Assembly: GCA_027019175.1 (NCBI GenBank) | Contig: JALUXB010000055.1 | Coordinates: 1-41,830 of the forward strand | Source of the DNA: Sulfurovum sp. | Lineage (GTDB): Bacteria; Campylobacterota; Campylobacteria; Campylobacterales; Sulfurovaceae | Direction of reading: 5' to 3' | Length of the DNA stretch: 41,830 nt | Shown here: piece by piece, positions 1-7,781 of the stretch | How positions within the stretch are numbered: position 1 is the stretch's first letter | How the letters are laid out: every line of letters begins with the position of its first letter | Notes under the pieces: model-generated | Seen by the model: the letters and a program-made list of their open reading frames with translations, nothing else | What the model was told of the DNA's origin: nothing | The model's database searches: none | Position numbers and translations under genes: made by a program

Positions 1-2
1 GG

Positions 3-128
3 TATAAACGCTATCGCATATTTTTACAAGAGAAATCCTACAATGAAAAGACAGGGAAATGGCATTATACACATAGAAGAACAAGATCTGCATACAGAAG
101 TTTGAAAAGCAACTTTCCGTATCTATAA
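3..128 (+). pseudogene. C-terminal fragment of a transposase (runs in from the window edge)
   Basis: The frame is open from the first bases of the window and stops at 126-128. The 41 residues contain the stretch TGKWHYTHRRTRSAYRSLK, which I associate with the C-terminal part of DDE-type transposases, where the chain normally continues past 'SLK.NLPYL'. Here it stops right after FPYL, and the stop codon lies inside the first copy of the short repeats that follow. That suggests truncation by the repeat cluster. The family assignment is from memory of the motif only; the upstream part lies outside the window. Confidence 0.4.
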
Positions 129-360
129 GCATAGGGGTCGTAAGCATAGGGGTCGGGTGATAACGATTAAGCATAGGGGTCGGGTGATAACGATAATGCA
201 ACTAAAGAGATCGTATTCTGTCAAGTTGGATTGTAAATTGTATCATATAGAAACATTATTTCAGAAAAATAGGTTATCATTATCACCTGACCCCTCTGTC
301 CCTCTGTCCATTATCACCTGACCCCTCTGTCTGACCCCTCTGTCCTCCTCTGTCCTGTCC
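126..360. repeat. Cluster of short direct and inverted repeats (REP-like)
   Basis: The core AGCATAGGGGTCG occurs at about 128-140, 143-155 and 170-182; the last two copies continue as GGTGATAACGAT. The opposite orientation, TTATCACCTGACCCCTCTGTC, occurs at about 280-300 and 311-331, followed by degenerate copies of GACCCCTCTGTCC up to about 360. The two orientations face each other across about 80 bp of unique AT-rich sequence, so the region could fold into a large hairpin. GGGGTCaGGT motifs are typical of REP-like elements mobilised by REP-associated tyrosine transposases. That link is inference, because no such transposase is visible here. Confidence 0.7.
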
Positions 361-442
361 TAGGAGTTTTGGGTAGGTGAGTTTGTAAGGGAATTTATGG
401 TGTGAGAGCGTTTTTGTTAGCTGGTGGTTTAGATTTTTGTAA

Positions 443-601
443 GAAGGTTTTTTCGCAGTCTCAGGACGGTGGGAACGAGTCAACACCATCACCTTCCTCG
501 ATAACAACAAACTGACCATAGTCAGTGAGAAAGGTGTTAAAACAGAATACACCAAATTTACCGATCCTTCACCGTTGCAGAAGGTACCGGGTAAGAAGTA
601 G
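443..601 (+). pseudogene. 3' remnant of an unidentified gene
   Basis: An open frame preceded by a stop at 440-442 has no start codon. It encodes a stretch that looks like real protein: WERVNTITFLDNNKLTIVSE, then GVKTEYTKFTDPSPLQKVPGKK, ending at TAG 599-601. It reads like the last 40-50 residues of a soluble beta-rich or periplasmic protein. I cannot name the family. A gene end stranded just after the repeat cluster fits deletion or rearrangement at this edge. It could instead be a chance open frame. Confidence 0.35.
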
Positions 602-641
602 CTGACGATCTGCCTACCTGAGTTTTTCACTTGATATCATC

Positions 642-3600
642 CTATTTTTTAATTTGTTTTATCATTTCCTTTTTAGAATTATCATTATCTATATCAAGTT
701 TTGCACAGATAGATTGCTTTTTAGCAAAATCAATATCAAACATATAAATATGTTCCAATACCATTTTCTTTAAAACAGAATCTGTTAAACGATTATTCTC
801 TTCTTTCAATAATTTATGTATCTTTTCAATTTTAGTAACATTTAAGCCTCCTTGAAAATCTAGTGCTATCCCATGGTTGATGAGCTCTATAGCTACATTC
901 CCTTCATTCTTAGAGAGAATTTCTTTATATATTTCAGTTAAATCTTTTGATCCAATAGATTTAGCAATTTTTTTTACAATACCAGTTGAAATCGATGAAA
1001 CCATAGCAAAAATCATATTTGCTATAGTTTCATGAATTTTATCATCAGTAATATATTGTTTTTTTGTAATAACTTCTTTTATCTCTTCTACTAATAACTC
1101 ATGGTTGTTTTCAAAAAATTCTACAAGTGATTTTAGGGATCTTAATCCAATACTATATGTTTCATTAATAAGTTCATATTTAATATCACCATCTAATGAA
1201 CCTGAATAGTTTTTTGTAATTTCACCTAAAATTTCAATCATTTTAAAAGCAAGATTTAACGTTGCAAACTGATTTAATTCTTGTATTTCTTCATTATAAT
1301 CTGCTTCATCTCTATCAATAGTATGATTTAAACTTTTAATTTTATCATTCTTATCTTTTTCTTCTAATTCTAAACTTCGCGACTCTTCAAGAGTTCTATT
1401 CTCTAATTTTAATTTTTCATTCTTGATTGATGAGTTTATTTTTGTTAATTCTTCTGGAGAAAATGTAAACTCAGAAATTTCTTGAAAAACATTTTTTGCT
1501 TCTTCAATAATTGATTCAAGGATAAAGTCCTGAGGAGAATGATGAATAAGAAACATTATTATATTCGCGAATTCTATTCGATATAGTCTCTTACACATTT
1601 GCTTAATTATATATTTTATTTTATCTTTACTAATATTGTCAGATAAATATTGTGCAACAAAAAAATAATAAATATAATCATGAGAAAACCTATACTCATT
1701 TTCATGTTCAGATAATATATTAGATTGCACTAATTTAGTTACAATATCAAAAGAAGGAGAAAATTTCTTTCGGCTACGATATTCTTTATCAAACTCTTCT
1801 AATTCACTTAAACTAAAAGTATATTGTTTTTGTGTTAGACATTCAAATGCTAAAGTAGAGGTATATGTAAAAATTGTATTAATATCTTTGGGTTCCATTG
1901 GAGAATTCGCATTAAGATATTTCATAATTAAAAATTCATAGTAATAACCATATGAACTTTTAGAGAGAGAATTAGTTTCATTTGTTTCCATAGCTTGAAG
2001 CAATGTTAATAAATAAATTGGATATGAAGGTACAATATTATATCCTATTGTTCTATTAATAGATGTGGCTTTTTCCCTAGTCTTAAAAATTAATTCTTTT
2101 CTATCTAAAGTTGTTTCTTGTCCTAATAAAATCCACTTTTGTATGATTTCTTCTCTTAATTTATGCCCAAACTCTAAAAGTTTATAGTGATTGAACTTCA
2201 GTAGTGATTTTGCCAATTCACCTTCTGTAGTCGCTTCTAATTGCAACGATTCATGAGCAAACAATAAAATATTATTGTAATTTAGCTCTGTTAGTGTTTT
2301 TATAAATTTAGCCTTGTACTCATTATTAAGCTTAGCTTCCTGAAAATCATCAATAAATATTAATACCTGATTTTTATCAATTTGTTCAAAAATAGATATA
2401 TCACAATCATATTGCTTCTTAAACGTCCTCTTTATTAATGCTTTAATTTTAGATGAATTACTATCATTACTTTTTATCTCTTTTCCTTGAATAATAATAG
2501 GTATTAATCCATCTCTTTTATATTTAAGTTGCAATATCCGACTTAGCGAAGTTTTTCCTGATGTTTCTGCACCATAAATGATTGAATAACCTATTTCAGT
2601 AATTGATTTGAACTTTTTAGAATTCTCTTCTAAAAATATATTTTTGTTTTTTGTATCACTACTTATAACCTGTAAATCAGGATAAACAAAAATATCCTCT
2701 AAAGTTATATTATCTTTTGTCGGATGTGTAACTTTAAGTCCCAAGACATTTAATTGTTTCTTATAAGTATCTTTTAATGGATAAATTGACTTTTTGCTAA
2801 ACGGTAAAGCAATATTACAATAAGTATGTTTTTTTGCATAGACATTGGTATTCCAACTAAATTCTGAGATATCTTGCTTATTATCTTCTAAATCAATATT
2901 TAATAAATTAAAACTACTACAATTCATATCTTTTGAATCTTGTAAAACTCCTGCTTCAAGATATTCAATGTGATCTTTCCGATCAATTTTTGCTTCTTTT
3001 GTGACACTATGTGTGTGTTCATGTCCTGTCATTACAATATTAGACGTAGAATTGATAAGCTCTTTAAATGATCTAATATTTTGATGCTGAAGCCAATGCA
3101 ATGGATGGTGGAATAAAGAGATAGTAATATTGTAGTTCTCATTTGAAATTAAATCTTTGTTAACCATATTTGAAGGATAAATGATTTCAGACTGTGATTC
3201 TTCTCTTTTTGATGCCCATGCTAAATTATATGAATTAAATGCAATACTATATTCGCCAATACTATATTCATATCGAGTAAATAAAGTATTAGATGCTTCA
3301 GTATTAATATTTCTTAATAAATTCTAAATATTCTTCTTGTACAGAAACACAAGTATCAATAAGTTCAGATGTAATCTTTTTTGGGTCAATAATAATATTA
3401 TCTATTATCAAATTTCTAACATCTTTATTTTTACTAAAATCACAATCATGATTTCCCGGTGTAAAGATAAATTCTATTTTTATATCACGATTATAGTTTT
3501 CTATTAATTCTTTTAAGCTTTCAATAAATAATTCAGCCTCATAATATTCACATGCCTGTCCAGAAAATGCTATATCACCAGTAAATACTATGAATAAATA

Positions 3601-3717
3601 TTTACTATTATCTATTTCATTTTTTATGGCATCAAATATTTTTTCTTTTTTTTTCAAAATACTATTATTCTCTTTTTTAAAGTGAATATCACTTAGTTGA
3701 AGTATTGATATGTTCAA
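642..3717 (-). pseudogene. Metallophosphoesterase-STAND-type NTPase fusion, interrupted by a frameshift
   Basis: Two frames together make one protein of about 1,020 residues. The first (3304-3717) has the calcineurin-like phosphoesterase motifs SDIH (9-12), TGD (46-48) and GNHD (88-91). The second (ending at 642) continues with FHHPLHW and GHEHTH, the remaining metal ligands, then a P-loop NTPase with GAETSGKTS (Walker A) and VLIFIDD (Walker B) and a long helical C-terminal region. Between them, codons from 3168 to about 3317 are open in the second frame and read NSYNLAWAS, typical of the middle of this fold. A one-base shift near 3305-3325 therefore splits one gene. The start is probably TTG at 3715-3717, behind AAGGA. 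The coding is much more AT-rich than the core genes. Nuclease or phosphatase domains fused to STAND NTPases are a common anti-phage design; that role is inferred. It may be a pseudogene, a recoded gene or a sequencing error. Confidence 0.7.
3242..3271. repeat. 15-bp tandem duplication inside the phosphoesterase domain
   Basis: CAATACTATATTCGC is followed directly by CAATACTATATTCAT (13 of 15 identical). On the coding (minus) strand this encodes EYSIG-EYSI, an in-frame five-residue duplication about 40-60 bp from the frameshift. It looks like replication slippage. Confidence 0.75.
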
Positions 3718-3904
3718 TATTTATCCTTTATAAATTTCCCTCTGCAACCCAAAATACACATCCACCGCAAACGCCTCTGATGTACTTTTAGTATATACCA
3801 CGAAATCACCCCTTCCCCTTTGAAGTAATTTATTTTAGCTTAAAAACCTATAGTTTGCAATAGTCTTTAAAAGCCAAACAAATCTCTCCCCCTCAAAACT
3901 ATGC

Positions 3905-3910
3905 TATAAT
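3905..3910 (+). promoter_or_regulatory. -10 box for the AbiE-like gene pair
   Basis: TATAAT lies 33 bp before the ATG at 3944. A strong Shine-Dalgarno sequence, AAAGGAGG, sits at about 3931-3938. There is no clear -35 box, as is usual for Campylobacterota housekeeping promoters. Apart from this promoter I see nothing in the 226 bp between 3718 and 3943. Confidence 0.6.
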
Positions 3911-3943
3911 AATCAAAAATAATCTGAATGAAAGGAGGCGGAT

Positions 3944-4246
3944 ATGCTTCAGTATAGACGGCGCAACTCTACCGAACCGATACCAGATCGACGAACTATC
4001 CGCCATCCGTTATTGACATATACAAACTGGTCATATGACCAAAGTCAGCATCTTGATACACAAAGATTAGGACAACTTCTTAGAGAGTTTGATGAAACCT
4101 ACGGGCATATCTACATAAGACTGTTTAATGAAGTGCCAAGGGATATTATTCTCTCTTTTATGCAACAGGAAGGTATAGACGAAAGCCGGCTTGTTCATAT
4201 ATACCATGCAATGAATCGTCTTGGGGCTGACCTTAGACCCTATTAA
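3944..4246 (+). CDS. Small putative antitoxin partner of the AbiEii-like toxin
   Basis: This 100-residue protein starts behind a strong ribosome binding site and ends 5 bp before the next start codon, so the two are almost certainly one transcript. The N-terminal 30 residues are basic and possibly disordered (LQYRRRNSTEPIPDRR). The rest looks helical, with REFDETYGHIYIRLFNEVPRD followed by a segment suggesting a small helical bundle. It is not the classical AbiEi antitoxin, which is longer and has an N-terminal winged helix. I infer the antitoxin role from position alone. I do not recognise the family. Confidence 0.7.
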   Translation: MLQYRRRNSTEPIPDRRTIRHPLLTYTNWSYDQSQHLDTQRLGQLLREFDETYGHIYIRLFNEVPRDIILSFMQQEGIDESRLVHIYHAMNRLGADLRPY

Positions 4247-4251
4247 GCAAC

Positions 4252-5124
4252 ATGAACACCTATAACTTTTCTTCTCAGTCAGAACTTTTTCAAATAGCAT
4301 TGGAAATCCTTGATGACTATGGCATTAAGTCATGGTCATTTGGTGGAGGTACTGCACTTTCCCTACTTTACTATCAACATCGAATGTCCTATGACATCGA
4401 CATCTTTCTTGAAGATTACAGCGAAATACAAAAAATCATCAGATATCAAGAGGAGATAGCCGGAAATCTTGGCATTGATCCCTTATCGGTTCAATCTTCC
4501 TCTACCGGTGTAACCTTTATTATCGATGATGCCAACTATGGATTGAAAATGGATTTTGTTTATTCTGAACCTCTTACAAAAGATCCATTTCGCTATACTC
4601 AGGTCTTCGGTAGAGACAATATCAAAGTGCAAACTGCCAAAGAGATCATCTCCAAAAAACTGAAATATCGAGAAAAAGCAACGATACGTGATTTTGTAGA
4701 TTATGCCATTGCAGAAAAACGAGATAAAATTCTGACACAACTCAAAGCAGAATCAATCGTAGATATTGATCGATATTTCGATGTAATAGAGAAGTTTAAC
4801 AGTATCAAAAAAACATTTTTCGATAAAGAACTTGAAGGACTAATGCCCGGACAAAAGAAAGTCAAAGAGGATTTTGAAGAGACAATAACTACTTTAATGC
4901 AACCTTCAAACACTGTAACTGTAGCCCTTGATCATACCGGAGAAGTAGTAGCATTTGATGAATTCATTGACGAATACCGTTCACTTTATGAAGAGCTTGG
5001 CAGTTTCTCTATATACACGATCAATAATCCCAGATTAAGCTACAAAGAGATTTTGCAATTGAATAAAGAGGCTGTCTTGGCACTAACAACACAAGAGCAA
5101 AACCATTTTAAAAATGATCCATAG
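4252..5124 (+). CDS. AbiEii/AbiGii-type nucleotidyltransferase toxin
   Basis: The 290-residue protein has the signature of the AbiEii/AbiGii (DUF1814) nucleotidyltransferases: GGGTALSL at 31-38, HR at 43-44 and SYDIDIF at 46-52. The last carries the two metal-binding aspartates, 48 and 50. A later segment, KEIISKKLKYR then RDFVDYAI, matches the Lys/Arg-rich helix that contributes catalytic residues in MenT/AbiEii enzymes. Known relatives add nucleotides to tRNA acceptor ends or otherwise block translation, as type IV-like toxins or phage-abortive factors. The C-terminal 120 residues are less familiar. The pair may be a free-standing toxin-antitoxin module beside the phosphoesterase-NTPase gene. 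Family confidence is high; the activity is untested. Confidence 0.88.
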   Translation: MNTYNFSSQSELFQIALEILDDYGIKSWSFGGGTALSLLYYQHRMSYDIDIFLEDYSEIQKIIRYQEEIAGNLGIDPLSVQSSSTGVTFIIDDANYGLKMDFVYSEPLTKDPFRYTQVFGRDNIKVQTAKEIISKKLKYREKATIRDFVDYAIAEKRDKILTQLKAESIVDIDRYFDVIEKFNSIKKTFFDKELEGLMPGQKKVKEDFEETITTLMQPSNTVTVALDHTGEVVAFDEFIDEYRSLYEELGSFSIYTINNPRLSYKEILQLNKEAVLALTTQEQNHFKNDP

Positions 5125-5155
5125 CTGCTAATGTCATCACGTTTCTTGAGCAACC

Positions 5156-7417
5156 CTAAGCCTCCAACTTCTCCCTCACAAGGTCATTAACCACCTTCGG
5201 ATTCGCCTTGCCGCCTGTCGCTTTGAGCACCTGCCCGACAAAGAAACCAAAGAGTTTTTGGTTGCCGTCTCTGTATTTAGCGACATTGTCAGGGTTCTTG
5301 GCAATGACATCATCGATGATAGGGGCTATCTCGGCAGGGTTGCTGATCTGCTTCAGCCCTTTCTCTTCGACAATGGTCTCCGGTGCTTTTCCGGTGGCAG
5401 TCATCTCTTCAAAAACCTGTTTGGCGATTTTGCTTGAGATGGTCTCCTCATCGAGCATTTTGGCAAGTTCTGCGACCTCTTTGGCACCGAAAGTAAGGCT
5501 ATCGGTACCATTTTCTTTGAACACACGTGCGACATCGTTGGCAACAATGTTGGCGATGGTGACTGGGCTTTCGTGGGCAGCAACAGCTTCGTCGAAGAAG
5601 TGTGAAAGCTTCTCGTCACGCGCAAGGGTGTTTGCCACTTCCGGGTTGAGCTTGTACTCATGGGTGAAGCGGTCGTATCGTCCCTGTTCCTCGGCACTCA
5701 TAGGGGCGACTTCACCCTCTTTTTGTACCGGTTTTGGCTGTTTTTGCTTTTTGGCAGGCTGCGGTTTGGGTTTCTCTTTTTTTGCCCATGAGTCTTTGAG
5801 CCCGACGATCTTGTTAAAGACGGGGTTCTCATCACTGTAATCTACCGGATCAGCATAGAAGTACCCCTCACGCTCGAACTGGAAGCGTACATCGGGCTTT
5901 TCTTCGATCACCGCAGGTTCAATAAGCGCATTCTTGATGACTTTCAAAGAATCTGGGTTGAGATCGTCCAGTCCTTCGGGTGCTTCACATTTAAAGAGTC
6001 TGTCATACACTCTTACCTCTGCTTTTTTGGCAGATGCGGCATCGACCCACTGGATGGCACTGCGTACTTTGATGCCGCTGGTATCTGAGCCGCTTTTGGA
6101 GTCTGGGTAGTACTCGGCTTTGATCTCGACAATGTTGCCTTCTGCATCTTTAACCACCTCTTTGCATGCGATGATATAGGCGTGCTTGAGTCTGACAGGC
6201 TGCTCGGGTGTCAGGCGGTAGTAGCCCTTTGGCGGATGTTCGCTGAAGTCGTTTCGGTCGATGTAGATCTCTTTGGAAAACGGCAGTTTTCGGCTCCCCT
6301 CTTTTGGGACATCGTGCGGATAATACGATGCATCGAGCAGTTCACTGCCCTCATAGTTTTCAATGGTCACTTTCAGCGGGTCAAGCACACACATCACACG
6401 CGGTACTTTGGTGTTCAGGTCATCACGGATGCAGAACTCAAGCTGTGCGACATCGACCGTGGAGTTGGCTTTGGCAACCCCGATCTGCTCACAGAACGTG
6501 ATGATAGACTCAGGCGTGTAGCCTCTGCGTTTGTAGCCGGCAATGGTAGGCAGACGCGGATCATCCCAGCCGTTGACGTAGCCACCCTCTACCAGTTCGA
6601 GCAGTTTTCGCTTGCTCATGACCGTATAGTTCATGTTCAATCTGGCGAACTCATACTGGTACGGGCGCGGCGGCTTGAGCCCAAGTGTCTCGATGACCCA
6701 GTCGTAGATGTCGCGGTTGTTTTCAAACTCCAACGTACACAGAGAGTGGGTAATGCCCTCCATGTAGTCCGAAAGACAGTGCGCAAAGTCATACATGGGG
6801 TAGACATGCCAACCCTCGCCCACACGGTAGTGGCTGGCGTGACGAATGCGGTAGAGCAGCGGATCGCGCATCTTCATATTGGGTGAAGCCATGTCAATCT
6901 TTGCACGGAGTACGTGCGCCCCCTCTTCGAACTCGCCGTTTTTCATACGCTCAAACAGGTCGAGGTTCTCCTCCACGCTGCGCTGGGCATACTTGCTGCG
7001 TCGTCCGGGTTCTGTGACCGTACCGCGGTACTCGCGGATCTCCTCTTCGTTCAGGCTGTCAACATACGCCTTCTCCATTTTGATGAGTTCAACGGCATAG
7101 TCGTAGAGTTTACCAAAGTAGTCAGAGGTAAAGTAGACCTTCTTGCCCCAGTCAAACCCAAGCCACTTGACCGCATCTTTGAGCGCTTCGACATACTTCA
7201 TGTCTTCTTTGGTCGGGTCGGTATCGTCCATTCTGAGGTTACATTGCCCGTTAAAATCGCGTGCAATACCAAAGTTCAGGACAATCGACTTGGCATGCCC
7301 GATGTGCGGAAAGCCGTTTGGTTCGGGCGGGAAACGGGTATGCACTGCCTCATATTTGCCCGCTTTGAGGTCCTCTTCAACAATGGCGCGTAGAAAATCT
7401 TTTTTTGTTTCACTCAT
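5156..7417 (-). CDS. glnS: Glutaminyl-tRNA synthetase with C-terminal YqeY/GatB-like domain
   Basis: This is a class I aminoacyl-tRNA synthetase of 753 residues that charges tRNA(Gln) with glutamine. PPEPNGFPHIGHAKS places HIGH at 38-41, and VMSKR at 266-270 is the KMSKS-type loop. The GlnRS-typical FEFENNRDIYDW-like segment and the beta-barrel anticodon-binding region follow up to about 545. A Lys/Pro-rich linker (about 545-572) joins a YqeY/GatB-tail domain of about 180 residues (573-753), a tRNA-binding module that also ends GatB of the amidotransferase. Such fusions are known in several bacteria. Many Campylobacterota lack GlnRS and use GatCAB, so this gene bears directly on the degenerate GluRS next door. 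It is convergent with the toxin gene, 31 bp away. Confidence 0.96.
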   Translation of the reverse strand: MSETKKDFLRAIVEEDLKAGKYEAVHTRFPPEPNGFPHIGHAKSIVLNFGIARDFNGQCNLRMDDTDPTKEDMKYVEALKDAVKWLGFDWGKKVYFTSDYFGKLYDYAVELIKMEKAYVDSLNEEEIREYRGTVTEPGRRSKYAQRSVEENLDLFERMKNGEFEEGAHVLRAKIDMASPNMKMRDPLLYRIRHASHYRVGEGWHVYPMYDFAHCLSDYMEGITHSLCTLEFENNRDIYDWVIETLGLKPPRPYQYEFARLNMNYTVMSKRKLLELVEGGYVNGWDDPRLPTIAGYKRRGYTPESIITFCEQIGVAKANSTVDVAQLEFCIRDDLNTKVPRVMCVLDPLKVTIENYEGSELLDASYYPHDVPKEGSRKLPFSKEIYIDRNDFSEHPPKGYYRLTPEQPVRLKHAYIIACKEVVKDAEGNIVEIKAEYYPDSKSGSDTSGIKVRSAIQWVDAASAKKAEVRVYDRLFKCEAPEGLDDLNPDSLKVIKNALIEPAVIEEKPDVRFQFEREGYFYADPVDYSDENPVFNKIVGLKDSWAKKEKPKPQPAKKQKQPKPVQKEGEVAPMSAEEQGRYDRFTHEYKLNPEVANTLARDEKLSHFFDEAVAAHESPVTIANIVANDVARVFKENGTDSLTFGAKEVAELAKMLDEETISSKIAKQVFEEMTATGKAPETIVEEKGLKQISNPAEIAPIIDDVIAKNPDNVAKYRDGNQKLFGFFVGQVLKATGGKANPKVVNDLVREKLEA

Positions 7418-7464
7418 TTTGTTTCAACCTTGTGTTTATTAGTCTTTTGCAAATATTCCCGTAG

Positions 7465-7485
7465 GGTGTTGTGCCCCACAACACC
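7465..7485. repeat. Perfect 9-bp stem hairpin
   Basis: GGTGTTGTG, loop CCC, then CACAACACC. There is no T-run on either side, so it is not an ordinary terminator. It may be a REP-like extragenic palindrome, because a second copy of the GTTGT/ACAACACC motif lies at 7555-7573. Confidence 0.7.
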
Positions 7486-7554
7486 AATACTTCTAAGTAA
7501 CAATGAGAACACAGCAACCCGGCACATGATAGAATAGTTAATCAATTCCATGGC

Positions 7555-7570
7555 GTTGTCAGGGGACAAC
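7555..7570. repeat. Hairpin related to the one at 7465
   Basis: GTTGTC, loop AGGG, GACAAC. The flanks extend the similarity (GGC on the left, ACC on the right), giving the same ACAACACC end as the first hairpin. Confidence 0.55.
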
Positions 7571-7743
7571 ACCTTACATGTATTATGGATTTAAAATGAT
7601 TCAAATGCCATAGGGGTATTGTGTCTTCGTAATCTTGGCTGTATTTTATCGAAATAGAGTTAAATATGGCACCTAAAACACCCACACAAAGGAAGAATTG
7701 CCTTTGAGCACAGTGCCTTAAATACGTGTTAACCCTAACCCAC

Positions 7744-7749
7744 TATAAT
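7744..7749 (+). promoter_or_regulatory. -10 box for the gltX-like operon
   Basis: TATAAT lies 32 bp before the ATG at 7782. It probably drives the GluRS paralogue, YggT and slt, which overlap or nearly touch. Confidence 0.6.
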
Positions 7750-7781
7750 ATCGTTTCAAAGAAACCTTCGGAGTCGTATGA

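Larger units (their letters stand above)
7418..7781. other. 364-bp intergenic region with two related hairpins
   Basis: No gene is visible in this divergent gap between glnS and the GluRS paralogue. It holds a perfect 9-bp hairpin (7465-7485), a second hairpin with a related sequence (7555-7570) and a TATAAT box at 7744. The rest is unremarkable AT-rich sequence. I found no tRNA-like or T-box-like structure. Confidence 0.6.

Noticed and set aside
283-630. 115-codon minus-strand open frame
   Set aside because: It runs through the repeat cluster and opposite the 3' gene remnant; its end is a translation of repeat units.
5208-5840. Long plus-strand open frame opposite the glnS tail
   Set aside because: It is the complement of the YqeY domain and linker of GlnRS; that frame carries the HIGH and KMSKS motifs, while this one is low-complexity Ser/Ala/Leu without any known motif.
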